In this document: positions 23,647 to 32,236 of the stretch, piece after piece | Layout: every line of letters starts with the position of its first letter | Numbering within the stretch: the first letter of the stretch is position 1 | Origin: Halomicronema sp. CCY15110 | GTDB lineage: Bacteria; Cyanobacteriota; Cyanobacteriia; Phormidesmidales; Phormidesmidaceae | Length of the DNA: 48,675 nucleotides | Assembly: GCF_016888165.1 (NCBI RefSeq) | Contig: NZ_JACSWC010000422.1 | Span: forward strand, 1-48,675 | Direction of reading: 5' to 3' | Program-made: the position numbers and the translations under genes | Notes under the pieces: model-generated | What the model saw: only the letters and a program-made list of their open reading frames with translations | Told to the model about the DNA's origin: nothing | Database searches by the model: none

Positions 23647-24186
23647 TCACTCTAGTGAGGTACAGTAACAGCAATTTGTGAACCAGTTTTCAATATCTTT
23701 CAAAGAAACTTCCTCGAATGCCTTTTCCAAGGCTTTTGCTAAGTCGGGATACGTTCTTGCTTCGAGTGACCGTAGTATCGACTTGACCTTTGACCAGAAA
23801 TTCTCAATCGGAGAGAACTCGGGTGAGTAAGGTGGCAGATAAATGAGCGAGGCTCCAGCCTGATGAATCATGTCCTCAATCTCTTTACCTAAATGAATGG
23901 AGCAGTTATCCATAATCACACAAGCTCCTGGCCATAATTTAGGCACTAGTCGCTGAGAGATAAAAGCCTCAAAAGTCAAGCCATCAAAGGCCCCCATGAT
24001 ACTGACACTGGTCAATAAGCCAGTTAAGCTGAGGGCTCCGACAATGGAAACATTCTGTCCTCGTTTCTGAGGACGCTTGCCGTGGGCTCGTTGCCCTTTA
24101 GGGGCACGAGCCTGTAGCCGAGTTAATGCTAGATTGACCCCCGATTCATCGATGAAGATGAGGTGTTTGGCTAAAATGCCTCGCAC
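23647..24186 (-). CDS. IS630 transposase, catalytic part (orfB)
   Basis: This frame holds the DDE catalytic domain: FIDESG (first Asp), VIMDNCSIH (second Asp) and YSPEFSPIENFWSKVK (Glu). The listed start (179 residues) is only the first possible codon. The frame is open upstream through KTFHADEKESERVQ-like sequence to the slippery site at 24254, so it is normally made as a fusion with orfA. The stop codon at 23647-23649 lies outside the left inverted repeat, so the last few residues come from host DNA. Confidence 0.82.
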   Translation of the reverse strand: MRGILAKHLIFIDESGVNLALTRLQARAPKGQRAHGKRPQKRGQNVSIVGALSLTGLLTSVSIMGAFDGLTFEAFISQRLVPKLWPGACVIMDNCSIHLGKEIEDMIHQAGASLIYLPPYSPEFSPIENFWSKVKSILRSLEARTYPDLAKALEKAFEEVSLKDIENWFTNCCYCTSLE

Positions 24187-24209
24187 CAGTTGCCAGAACT
24201 CTACTCGTT

Positions 24210-24605
24210 TTAGCTGGACACGCTCACTTTCTTTCTCATCGGCATGGAACGTCTTTTTTTTAATGTCAGATCTAGCTTCTTGAGGGCTCGGTCAATGGTT
24301 GAACAACTGACCCAGATGTCAGTTGCCGCCGCGAGTTGGGCGCGCAGTTCGTCCAACGTCGCATCATTTTGGGCTTCTACCAACCGTCGAAGCACCGCCA
24401 GATGTTCTGTCGTCAGCTTTGAGGGTGTTTGCTGCGTCCGTATTTTGGGTGCTAAGGAATCGGTTTCTCGATATTGCTTCAACAACTTCTGAACAAAGCT
24501 CGGGGCGATACCAAATCGTCGTGCCAACTTTCGTTGCGAAACTGATTCATCTTCATGAGCTTTGATGATTTTTCGACGAAACTCGATGGAATAGGCTTTC
24601 ATCAC
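24210..24605 (-). CDS. IS630 transposase, DNA-binding part (orfA)
   Basis: The 131-residue product carries the helix-turn-helix half of the transposase. MKAYSIEFRRKIIKAHEDESVSQRKLARRFGIAPSFVQKLL is the first HTH; the second recognition region is LTTEHLAVLRRLVEAQNDATLDELRAQL. It ends shortly after LDLTLKKRR. At that point a run of eight A residues (24254-24261 read on the minus strand) permits a -1 shift into orfB. The full fused transposase would be about 319 residues, the usual IS630 size. The start ATG at 24605 is 42 bases inside the right inverted repeat. Confidence 0.82.
   Translation of the reverse strand: MMKAYSIEFRRKIIKAHEDESVSQRKLARRFGIAPSFVQKLLKQYRETDSLAPKIRTQQTPSKLTTEHLAVLRRLVEAQNDATLDELRAQLAAATDIWVSCSTIDRALKKLDLTLKKRRSMPMRKKVSVSS
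24254..24261 (-). other. A8 slippery site for -1 frameshifting
   Basis: Eight consecutive A on the minus strand (codons TTA AAA AAA AGA in frame 0) allow a shift to AAA AAA AAG. Downstream, the -1 frame reads KTFHADEKESERVQ and continues into the catalytic domain, while frame 0 stops at 24210. This is programmed ribosomal or transcriptional slippage rather than decay. Confidence 0.75.
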
Positions 24606-24779
24606 GATATCTCAGCGTGACTTTAATAAGTATTAAGTGTACCTCACTAGCCTGGATAAGGCTATAATCGTTCCTCGTCATGTCAGATGTTGCGACTCCG
24701 CTGCGTGGCACTCAAAATGATCGGTCGTGTCATGCCGACCAACGGGAGGAGTCTCGGTTGGATAACTTTTTACTTGGAA

Positions 24780-24870
24780 CCCGCTAAGAAAAAGCACCCA
24801 ACCGGTAGGGACGCAAAGCCTGCGCCCTTGAGAGGAAGCTTGCTCCTCGACGGGCATGACCTGGCAAACC
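24780..24870 (+). ncRNA. Candidate c-di-GMP-I-like (GEMM) riboswitch
   Basis: GGGACGCAAAGCC (24808-24820) matches the most conserved block of the GEMM/c-di-GMP-I aptamer, preceded by a CCAACC block and followed by a long GCCC...GGGC hairpin (tip GAGGA/TCCTC). GACC then follows, as expected for the 3' side of P1. The left P1 strand is not clear and the P2 hairpin is very short, so this is a candidate, possibly a degenerate one. The next gene, a glycosyltransferase about 110 bases on, would be a sensible c-di-GMP target. Confidence 0.35.
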
Positions 24871-24978
24871 GCTGAATGCGAAACAGGCCAGACCTAAATT
24901 CATATTCGGGACAGCCCAAGCGAGAGCGACGCTCTGGGCTTTGGTATAACGAAGAGATGCCGTCCCCACTGTTCAAAC

Positions 24979-26538
24979 ATGACCACCGAATCGTATTCGT
25001 CTACAAACTCTGTAGTATCTTCGCGGTGGTTAACTCCCTGGCCGTACCAACTCCTGACCTGGGGAGCTTTGGTCTATGGCGTAGTGTTGCGTCTAGGGTA
25101 TTACAGCACTAACCGCTCGCTCTGGCATGACGAAGCGGCAGTGACCCTGAATATTCTCAATCGCAGCTATGGGGAGCTGTTGCAGCAGCTTGATTACGGC
25201 CAGGCAGCACCCCCTTTATTTTTATGGGTACAAAAGGCCGTCACTCAGATTCTAGGCCCCAGTGAATATGCGTTACGGCTGTTGCCCCTAACGGCCAGTT
25301 TGCTCTCCCTCGGGCTCTTCTACCAACTCTTGCAGCGGTATGCCTCTCCCCTGGCCCGGCCCCTGGCCATGGCTCTATTCGCCACCATGGGCTACGTTCT
25401 CTACTTTGCGGCGGAGGTGAAGCCCTATGCCAGTGATCTGGCGATCGCCCTGGCGATATTTCTGCTCCTGATGCCCCGGTGCGATCGCCCCTTTTCCCGT
25501 CGTCAGCAGGTCAGTTTCAGTCTGCTAGGGGCGGCGGCCATATGGCTGTCTTACCCCAGCGTTTTTATGCTGGCAGCGACGGCGGTTGCCACTGCCATCT
25601 ACACTCCACGGTCTCGCCGCTGGCCGCAATTCCAGAATCGGTTGCCAGTCTACGGGGTCTGGCTGGTGAGCTTTTTGGGACTTTACTTTGGCGTCATTCA
25701 AAATACGTTGGAAACGGGGGAACTAGAGGCGGTCTTTGAAAGCCGGTTTCCCAGTTCTGTGTTTGATGTTTGGTGGCTGGTGGATGCCTTGGGGCGGTTT
25801 TTCTACCGTCCCCTGGGTTTTTTGGGGATTCCCGAGGGCTTTGCCGCGATCGCTTGTCTCACTGGTGGCGTCTGGCTTTACCGCTACCAGCGTCGCACCT
25901 TAATCCTGCTGCTGCTGCCGATTGGCACCACATTACTCGCCGGATATTTGCAGCAATATCCCTTTCGCGATCGGTTGATTTTGTTTCTGGCCCCCTTGGG
26001 CTACTTACTAATTGCCGAAGGCATTGCCTGGCCCCTGCGACAGCCGCGCTGGTGGGGGCCAGCATGGGGCTGGCTGCTGATTCTAATCCTGCTGGTGCCG
26101 GTGACTTGGCGAACGACGACCCAGGCGTTTCAAACCGATTCGACCCCCTTGTTCCATTCCTTCGCCATCCGCCCGGCGGTGCAACACATCCACACCCACT
26201 GGCAGGAAACGGATGTGGTGTTTGTGGAATCGCGGGGCCGGCGACCCTTTCAGTACTATGCTCAGATTCTTGGCTTTCAGTCCGATCAGCAGGTGCTGAG
26301 TGACGCTCGTCTGCCTGCCGCCGAGAATGTCAACGTCGACTATTTCGCGGAACTGTTGCAGCCCTTTGCCAATGCCCCGCGACTCTGGCTCTTCTTTGTG
26401 CTTCAGAATGAATCGACACCCGCCCCAGACGAGTTGATCACAGTTCTAAATGCTCATTTTCAAAGTGAACCCTTGGATGTGCTCAAAACGTCCAACACCT
26501 TAACCTGCCTTTATCAGTCGGCTTCGGCCACGCCCTAA
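24979..26538 (+). CDS. GT-C fold membrane glycosyltransferase (family 39/ArnT-like)
   Basis: The 519-residue product has about ten hydrophobic segments. Near the first external loop it has the GT-C catalytic acid pair in NRSLWHDEAAVTLN (Asp-Glu) and the nearby QAAPPLFLWVQK. Such enzymes move a sugar from a polyprenyl-phosphate donor to lipid, protein or polysaccharide on the outer face of the membrane. The soluble C-terminal part (about 390-519) has a beta-rich look and VFVESRGRRPFQYY. The acceptor is not known. It is followed by a glutaredoxin-like gene on the same strand. A candidate riboswitch precedes it. Confidence 0.8.
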   Translation: MTTESYSSTNSVVSSRWLTPWPYQLLTWGALVYGVVLRLGYYSTNRSLWHDEAAVTLNILNRSYGELLQQLDYGQAAPPLFLWVQKAVTQILGPSEYALRLLPLTASLLSLGLFYQLLQRYASPLARPLAMALFATMGYVLYFAAEVKPYASDLAIALAIFLLLMPRCDRPFSRRQQVSFSLLGAAAIWLSYPSVFMLAATAVATAIYTPRSRRWPQFQNRLPVYGVWLVSFLGLYFGVIQNTLETGELEAVFESRFPSSVFDVWWLVDALGRFFYRPLGFLGIPEGFAAIACLTGGVWLYRYQRRTLILLLLPIGTTLLAGYLQQYPFRDRLILFLAPLGYLLIAEGIAWPLRQPRWWGPAWGWLLILILLVPVTWRTTTQAFQTDSTPLFHSFAIRPAVQHIHTHWQETDVVFVESRGRRPFQYYAQILGFQSDQQVLSDARLPAAENVNVDYFAELLQPFANAPRLWLFFVLQNESTPAPDELITVLNAHFQSEPLDVLKTSNTLTCLYQSASATP

Positions 26539-26676
26539 CGCCGAACAGGGAGCTGGAACATTCTGCAACTCCATTGGGATGAGACCGAGCGATCGCGGCC
26601 CTGATCGCCGGACTGGAGCGTGACCTGTCATAGTAAATGAATTGACCACTGACAGTTTTTGGACGGGAGAAGCAGG

Positions 26677-26961
26677 GTGAAGTTAGTGCTCTACAGCAAA
26701 CCGGGCTGCCACCTGTGCGAAGGGCTAGAGGAAAAATTGGCGACGTTGTCTCACCTCGACTTTGACCTAGAGATTCGCGATATCACGACCCAAGACGATT
26801 GGTTTCAGCGCTATCAATACGAAATTCCGGTGTTGTGCCGAGTGGTGGAAACCCCAGCGGGACAACGGGAAGCAGCGCTGCCCCGACTCTCCCCCCGCGC
26901 CCCGATCGCGCGAGTGGAGCAAATGTTACAGACATATTTGGAACCGAATAAGGCAAAATAA
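26677..26961 (+). CDS. Glutaredoxin family protein
   Basis: The 94-residue thioredoxin-fold protein opens KLVLYSKPGCHLCEGLEEKL, so the redox-active CxxC is CHLC at about residues 10-13. YEIPVLCRVVE supplies the conserved cis-Pro (IPV). It probably reduces protein disulfides or glutathione adducts in the cytoplasm. The true start is a GTG at 26677 with GGAG seven bases upstream; the longer TTG frame from 26659 is unlikely. It lies 30 bases before murE and may be cotranscribed with it, although no functional link is evident. Confidence 0.85.
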   Translation: MKLVLYSKPGCHLCEGLEEKLATLSHLDFDLEIRDITTQDDWFQRYQYEIPVLCRVVETPAGQREAALPRLSPRAPIARVEQMLQTYLEPNKAK

Positions 26962-26991
26962 GCGCAATCATTTTTGTGAGAGGTTGCTGAC

Positions 26992-28500
26992 ATGGATTTG
27001 CAGGGCTTGCTAGCGCAGTTGGCAAAAGTGGGCATGGTTCCCGCAGTGGCTCCATCCCCCGATCATCCGGCCCTCTCGCAGCCGATCAAGCGCTTGTGTA
27101 CCAACTCCCAAGCCTGCCAACCGGGGGATCTATTTATCGGGATGCCGGGCACACGGGTGGATGGCGGCGACTTTTGGCCAGGGGCGATCGCAGCGGGGGC
27201 GATCGCGGCCTTCGTGTCTCCCCAAGCGGCTAAAAACCGACCCCCCGAGGCGCACCATCCCGCTGCTCTGGTGCTGCCATTCACCGATCTGGCGCTGGTG
27301 TGTGCGGAGGCGGCAGTGGCCTTTTACGACGCGCCGGGGCAAGCCATGCAACTGGTGGGCGTCACGGGCACCAATGGCAAAACCACAACCACCCACCTAA
27401 TTGAAGCGTTGCTCCAGCAGGGCGATCGCGCCACGGGGTTGCTCGGCACCCTCTATGCCCGCTGGCCGGGTCACGATACCGTCGCCCTGCACACCACCCC
27501 CTTTGCGGTGGATTTGCAGGCGGATCTGGCCGCCGCTCGCGATGCGGGCTGTCAGGCGTTGGTGATGGAAGTGAGTTCCCATGCGCTACACCAACGGCGG
27601 GTGTGGGGCTGTTCCTTTGAGGTGGCGGTGTTTACCAACCTGACCCAAGACCATCTCGACTATCACGAGACGATGGACGCTTATTTTGAGGCGAAGGCCC
27701 TGCTGTTTAGCGAGGATTATTTGCGGGGACGGGCGATCGTGAATTGGGACGATCCCTATGGTCAGAACCTGGTCGAACGGTTGGGCGATCGCGCCTGGAG
27801 CTACAGCGTCGAAAATTCCCAGGCGGATTTGTACACGTCAGCGCTGACCTATGGAGCCAACGGCGTGCAGGGACAGTTGCACACGCCCCAGGGCACCATT
27901 CCCTTCAGTCTGCCGCTGGTGGGGCAATTCAATCTGTCAAATATGCTGGCGGCGGTCGGCGCGGCGCTGCACCTGAGCATCACGTTGGAGCAGGTGGGGG
28001 CATGTTTGCCTCAGTTTGGTGGGGTACCCGGCCGCATGGAGCGCGTGGTGATCAGGCCCGACCAGTCCGTGAGCGTGATTGTGGACTATGCCCACACGCC
28101 GGATAGTTTGCAAAATGCCCTGACCGCCGCCCGCCCGTTTGTGACCGGTCGGTTGATTTGCGTATTTGGCTGTGGCGGCGATCGCGATCGCACCAAGCGC
28201 CCGCAAATGGGCAAAATCGCCTACGACTTGGCCGATGTGGCGATCGTCACCTCCGATAATCCCCGCACGGAAGATCCCCAGCGCATCCTCCATGACATTC
28301 TCGAAGGCATTCCCGCCCAATTGCCGGACGAACAGGTGGTGTGCGATCGCGCGGCCGCCATTCAGGCCGCCATTGCCCAAGCCCAACCCGGCGACTGCGT
28401 CCTCATTGCGGGCAAAGGCCACGAAGATTACCAAATCCTTGGCACCGAAAAAATCCACTTCGACGATCGCGAACAAGCCCGCGCCGCCCTGAGCGCTTGA
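26992..28500 (+). CDS. murE: UDP-N-acetylmuramoyl-L-alanyl-D-glutamate--2,6-diaminopimelate ligase
   Basis: The 502-residue Mur ligase adds meso-diaminopimelate to UDP-MurNAc-Ala-Glu in peptidoglycan synthesis, in the cytoplasm. The ATP site is GVTGTNGKTTTTHLIEALL (about residue 121). EVSSHALHQRRVWG and TNLTQDHLDYHETM are Mur signatures. The DNPR motif in TSDNPRTEDPQRIL (about 422) selects diaminopimelate. GKGHEDYQILG near the C-terminus is also typical. The length matches the family and there are no breaks. Confidence 0.96.
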   Translation: MDLQGLLAQLAKVGMVPAVAPSPDHPALSQPIKRLCTNSQACQPGDLFIGMPGTRVDGGDFWPGAIAAGAIAAFVSPQAAKNRPPEAHHPAALVLPFTDLALVCAEAAVAFYDAPGQAMQLVGVTGTNGKTTTTHLIEALLQQGDRATGLLGTLYARWPGHDTVALHTTPFAVDLQADLAAARDAGCQALVMEVSSHALHQRRVWGCSFEVAVFTNLTQDHLDYHETMDAYFEAKALLFSEDYLRGRAIVNWDDPYGQNLVERLGDRAWSYSVENSQADLYTSALTYGANGVQGQLHTPQGTIPFSLPLVGQFNLSNMLAAVGAALHLSITLEQVGACLPQFGGVPGRMERVVIRPDQSVSVIVDYAHTPDSLQNALTAARPFVTGRLICVFGCGGDRDRTKRPQMGKIAYDLADVAIVTSDNPRTEDPQRILHDILEGIPAQLPDEQVVCDRAAAIQAAIAQAQPGDCVLIAGKGHEDYQILGTEKIHFDDREQARAALSA

Positions 28501-28532
28501 GCGGGATCATCAGAGCGGCTAGAGGTTGAGGC

Positions 28533-29177
28533 TCAACGGCTGACCAGCGCGTCGTAGTAGCCCGTGATGCCATTGAACACATACTGCACCGCCAGCGCCG
28601 CCAAAATGATGCCCAACACGCGAGTGAGAATGCTGACCTTGCTTTCTCCCAACAGCGTGATGAGGCGATCGCTAGCATACAGAATCGGCCACGAAATCAG
28701 GTAAGTGATACCCATCACGATCGCTAATAAAGCAATACGCAGCATGTCACTGCCTGCCTGAGTCGCCAACACCAGCACCGTCGCCAGGGTGCCGGGGCCA
28801 GCCAACAGCGGCAGCGCCATCGGAAACACCGCTACGTCTTCCCCGGAATTGCTGGAATCGCCCTTTTCCGGGGATTGGATGGACGATCGCTCCCCAAACA
28901 GCGTCGGCAACGCCAGGAGAAATAACAGCATGCCCCCGCTAACAGCAAAGGCATGGGTCGTCACGCCGAGATAAGAGAGCAGCAGCCGTCCGGCAAACAA
29001 AAAGAATAAGGTCACAGAAAACGCAATGATCAGCGATCGATTCAAGATGCGCCGCCGTTCGCTCAGTCTCATGCCACTGGTCAGCGAAACGAAGACCGGG
29101 GCCACCGCAACGGGATTGACCACCACGATCAGCATGACGAAGGCTGTGATAATAAATTGCGACAGGCTTTGATCCAT
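28533..29177 (-). CDS. MarC family integral membrane protein (UPF0056)
   Basis: The 214-residue product has six predicted membrane segments. The opening FIITAFVMLIVVVNPVAVAPVFVSLT and the loop RRRILNRSLIIAFSVTLFFLF are characteristic of MarC proteins. Their transport role is still unclear despite the old multiple-antibiotic-resistance name. The central loop (ERSSIQSPEKGDSSNSGEDVAV) is hydrophilic. The gene faces murE in a convergent arrangement. Confidence 0.9.
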   Translation of the reverse strand: MDQSLSQFIITAFVMLIVVVNPVAVAPVFVSLTSGMRLSERRRILNRSLIIAFSVTLFFLFAGRLLLSYLGVTTHAFAVSGGMLLFLLALPTLFGERSSIQSPEKGDSSNSGEDVAVFPMALPLLAGPGTLATVLVLATQAGSDMLRIALLAIVMGITYLISWPILYASDRLITLLGESKVSILTRVLGIILAALAVQYVFNGITGYYDALVSR

Positions 29178-29352
29178 CTAAAATTTGCCCCTATGGCTCC
29201 AGCAGAACAGCCGCAGTATATCCCGCACGGGTTGGACAAACTGTGCCGTGCAGCCAACGCGCCAGTTGCCACGGCCATGCCCCAGCCGCACAACCCAAAA
29301 GGCGAGGTGCGGCCCGTGCGAGCAGTGCAGTGCATCAGCACCGGATGCTCGG

Positions 29353-29616
29353 TTAAGAGTTAGCCACCTGGAGCACAATTTTGCCAATGTGCTGCTTGGT
29401 CAGAAAGATTTTTTGGGCCGCCACAATCGCCTCTAGGGGAAAGACCTGGGCCACCAGCGGGCGAATCTGCTGCGCTTCTATGTGCTTGATCAGATTCGGA
29501 AACACTTCCGGCTCCAGCACCGTGCAGCCAAAGAAACTCAAGTCTTTCAAATACAGCGTGCGCAAATCGAGCTCCACTAGCGGGCCAGCGATCGCTCCGA
29601 AAACGACCTGGGTCAT
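29353..29616 (-). pseudogene. Zinc-type alcohol dehydrogenase/quinone oxidoreductase remnant
   Basis: Only the last 87 residues of a medium-chain dehydrogenase remain: VVFGAIAGPLVELDLRTLYLKDLSFFGCTVLEP and the usual tail PLEAIVAAQKIFLTKQHIGKIVLQV. The complete enzyme would be about 330 residues. The GroES-like and nucleotide-binding parts are missing, an in-frame TGA sits directly before the ATG at 29616, and the DNA upstream does not continue the protein. It is therefore a truncated remnant, perhaps left by a rearrangement. Confidence 0.75.
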
Positions 29617-29749
29617 TCACAACTATCCTGGTTCCGGCTGAGTTGGCATTCATCAAGTGTTCTCCCCAAGGAAAAGTCCTATCAACCAAGCGTTCTAACT
29701 TGAGGTATGCTGCCGTCAAGGAAATGTCGTTGCCACACTTCAGACGCCA

Positions 29750-30439
29750 ATGGTGAACCCTTATCTTGCCGCCATTCAGCAGCTCTACGGTCAACGTGCT
29801 AATGCAGAACAGGCGCTCCCGATGCAGCAGTACATGCGGAATCAGTTTGAATTTTTGGGCATCAAGCGTCCGCAGGCTCAGGCGCTATTTAGGCAACTTA
29901 AGGCTGAACACGGATTGCCAGAGTTAGATCAGCTCGCCCCCATCGTGCGAACTTTGTGGGATTGGCCCGAGCGAGAATATCAGTACTTGGCCCTGACGCT
30001 GTTAGACAAGTCTCAAAAGCGGCTGACCCCAGACTTTTTGCCCTTACTGGAATGGTTGATTACCACCAAATCTTGGTGGGATACGGTGGACGCGATCGCC
30101 AGTCATCAGGTGGGCCAGCTGCTGCGCCAATATCCAGACCGGCGCGATCGCACCCTCACCCCGTGGCGACAATCGGCTAATATCTGGCTCCGCCGCACAA
30201 CCATTCTGTTCCAGCTAGGCTACAAGTCCGAGACGGATGCCGAGTTATTATTTGCGATCGCTGCTGAAAATCGCCAATCCTCTGAGTTTTTCATCCAGAA
30301 GGCGATCGGCTGGGCCTTGCGCGAATACTCCAAAACGGCACCTGATGCCGTCCACACCTTTGTCTCCACGGTCGAACTAGCCCCCCTCAGCCAACGAGAA
30401 GCCTTGAAATGGTTAAAAAAGCATCCGCCAAACAATTAA
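29750..30439 (+). CDS. DNA alkylation repair protein (AlkD-like)
   Basis: The 229-residue product is built of helical HEAT-like repeats of the AlkC/AlkD family, which excise alkylated purines such as N7- and N3-methyl bases. Visible signatures include PMQQYMRNQFEFLGIKRPQ, a WWDTVDAIASHQVG segment with the catalytic-area Trp/Asp, NIWLRRTTILFQL and FFIQKAIGWALREYSKT. The length matches AlkD. The start ATG follows no strong Shine-Dalgarno. It is the last gene before the AT-rich region. Confidence 0.88.
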   Translation: MVNPYLAAIQQLYGQRANAEQALPMQQYMRNQFEFLGIKRPQAQALFRQLKAEHGLPELDQLAPIVRTLWDWPEREYQYLALTLLDKSQKRLTPDFLPLLEWLITTKSWWDTVDAIASHQVGQLLRQYPDRRDRTLTPWRQSANIWLRRTTILFQLGYKSETDAELLFAIAAENRQSSEFFIQKAIGWALREYSKTAPDAVHTFVSTVELAPLSQREALKWLKKHPPNN

Positions 30440-31089
30440 TCAGCATCGCTATCGAGATTCTGGTTGGAGAACAGCGATCGCTGATCGCATTTTGCAACGG
30501 GTATGGTCATACCCTAACGATCTCGCTAACCGGACGGAGATCATCTTTAGAAACGCCACAGACAAATTCTGTTTCGTTCCCGTTCAGCCCCTTGGTTCGG
30601 CGGCTCAATGCAAAATGGTAATGTGTGTTACAGTTAGGCGGCCTAGGTTTAAGGCAAAACTCGACTAGGACTTGAAGTTTTCGCCACAGACTCGACATCA
30701 CTTAGGCTTTTAAAAAGATCTGTCTCTTCAGAATAAAGTCCGCTAGTTTACTGTCTTTCTAACTGAAACCCTTGCGGGACAAGTTTTTCAGTCTAATAGT
30801 AAATTGGGAAGGGCTTTGTCTTAGCAAATCCTTGCCCAACAAGGACTTAATGAATTTTCAAAATCAAATGATCAGATGCAGTCTTGAAGCAACAAATAGT
30901 TTCTAAACTGCTCAGCTTTCACTGCACATCTTTTAAGTAAAAACAAATAAATTTTGGGTTTCAAATTAGGTGGTTTGAAGCCTAGCTGCTGCCTATCAAT
31001 AAAGTTTGAATCTTAGAGAACTTCACCTTTGCAGAGAAGTTCTTGATGTTTTTTAGAATCCTCAGATATAAATTGAAGGAATTGATTGA
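30440..31089. other. AT-rich intergenic region before the racemase cassette
   Basis: No gene was found in about 650 bases. Base composition falls clearly below that of the core genes, and HIP1 sites disappear after about 30490. Only a ribosome site (GAAGGA at about 31075) for the next gene is clear. It marks the left edge of a probably acquired segment. Confidence 0.6.
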
Positions 31090-32217
31090 ATGAAAATCGC
31101 CCAAAAAACAGCTCTAGTTTACTGTGAGAAAGAATTTGGATTGGTGGATGGAAAAACTGCCGCAGGACTCGTTAGACATTCTGAAATCTATGCTCTAGTT
31201 GGGGTGATTGATAGTTCGCTAGCCGGTCAAGATGCGGGAGAAGCATTAGGCGACAAGAAAAATAATATTCCTATTTTTGCCACCTTAGATGAAGCCTTGA
31301 ACAATCTTGCAGAGATTCCGGATTGTTACATCTATGGCAAAGCCCCCCTAGACACCTACATCTCGATAGAAGAAAGATTTCTGATCCTAGAAGCGATGGA
31401 AAAAGGAATGGATATCATCAATGGTCTGCATCAATTCTTCTCCGAAGATGAAGAATTTGCCTATATGGCTGCCAGATACAATATCCAAATCAAAGACATT
31501 AGGAAACCGCCAACATTAAAAGATTCCCATGTCTTTACCGGTCAAATATCCAAAGTAAATGTTCCGGTGATTGCGATGCTAGGCACCGATTGTGCCTGTG
31601 GCAAAATGACTACCGCAGTGGAACTCAACAAAGCCTTAAACAAATTAGGGCTGAAATCGATCATGATCGCGACAGGGCAGACCAGCTTAATGCAGGGGGC
31701 GAAGTACGGTGCATCGATGGATGCTCTGATTTCCCAATTTGCGATCGGTGAATTAGAAAATGCAGTTGTTCAGGCGTTTGAGCACGAAGATCCTGACGTC
31801 ATTTTAGTCGAGGGACAAAGTGCGGTCAGCCATCCTGCCTTTATGAGTTCGATTGGTATTTTGAAAGGAAGTGTTCCTGATGGGATTATCTTGCAGCATC
31901 CGCCTGCTCGGAAATTTCGTTGTGACTTTCCTGATTTAGTGATGCCTACAATTGAGGAAGAAATCCAACTGATTGAAGCCATCTCGCAATCTCAGGTAAT
32001 TGCGATCGCGCTCAATCATGAAGACCTGTCAGGCAAAGAGCTTTCGAATATCATCGACGATTATGAAGACCGTTTTGGTTTGCCGACGACCGATGTCTTG
32101 AACTACGGCTGTCAAAAACTTGTGCGAGCTTTGAGCGATCGCTTTCCAGAGTTGCATCAAAAGATTACGCGAAGACGTTTAGAAAAAATGCCTCTATTGG
32201 CAGTGCGATCGGCATAA
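31090..32217 (+). CDS. DUF1611 family protein (DgcN-like)
   Basis: The 375-residue product has a Rossmann-like N-terminus (KTALVYCEKEFGLVDGKTAAGLVRH). A P-loop-like GTDCACGKMTTAVELNKAL at about 165-183 follows, then ILVEGQSAVSHPAFMS and GIILQHPPARK. This is the DUF1611 pattern. A DUF1611 member, DgcN, takes part in D-glutamate catabolism as an N-acyltransferase in marine bacteria. A role on D-amino acids fits the racemase-like gene 19 bases downstream, but that is inference. Codon use is AT-richer than in the core genes, suggesting transfer. A Shine-Dalgarno GAAGGA precedes the ATG. Confidence 0.82.
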   Translation: MKIAQKTALVYCEKEFGLVDGKTAAGLVRHSEIYALVGVIDSSLAGQDAGEALGDKKNNIPIFATLDEALNNLAEIPDCYIYGKAPLDTYISIEERFLILEAMEKGMDIINGLHQFFSEDEEFAYMAARYNIQIKDIRKPPTLKDSHVFTGQISKVNVPVIAMLGTDCACGKMTTAVELNKALNKLGLKSIMIATGQTSLMQGAKYGASMDALISQFAIGELENAVVQAFEHEDPDVILVEGQSAVSHPAFMSSIGILKGSVPDGIILQHPPARKFRCDFPDLVMPTIEEEIQLIEAISQSQVIAIALNHEDLSGKELSNIIDDYEDRFGLPTTDVLNYGCQKLVRALSDRFPELHQKITRRRLEKMPLLAVRSA

Positions 32218-32236
32218 AGTGCTGGAACAAATATAA

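Larger units (their letters stand above)
23655..24647. mobile_element. IS630-family insertion sequence
   Basis: The element is about 993 bp and both ends are intact. The terminal inverted repeats read GTGAGGTACA inward from the left end and, as its complement, TGTACCTCAC at the right end. It is flanked by TA at 23653-23654 and 24648-24649, the expected target duplication for IS630/Tc1 elements. It carries orfA and orfB in different frames on the minus strand, joined by an A8 slippage site. There are no internal stops beyond that, so it may still be active. Confidence 0.85.

Noticed and set aside
24186-24283. Transposase considered as a pseudogene because of the split frame.
   Set aside because: The split falls at an A8 slippery site and the -1 frame continues with normal IS630 sequence, so it is programmed frameshifting.
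29360-29794. 144-codon minus-strand frame overlapping the dehydrogenase remnant.
   Set aside because: The dehydrogenase tail is readable in the other frame; this frame is a shadow and overlaps the start of the AlkD gene.
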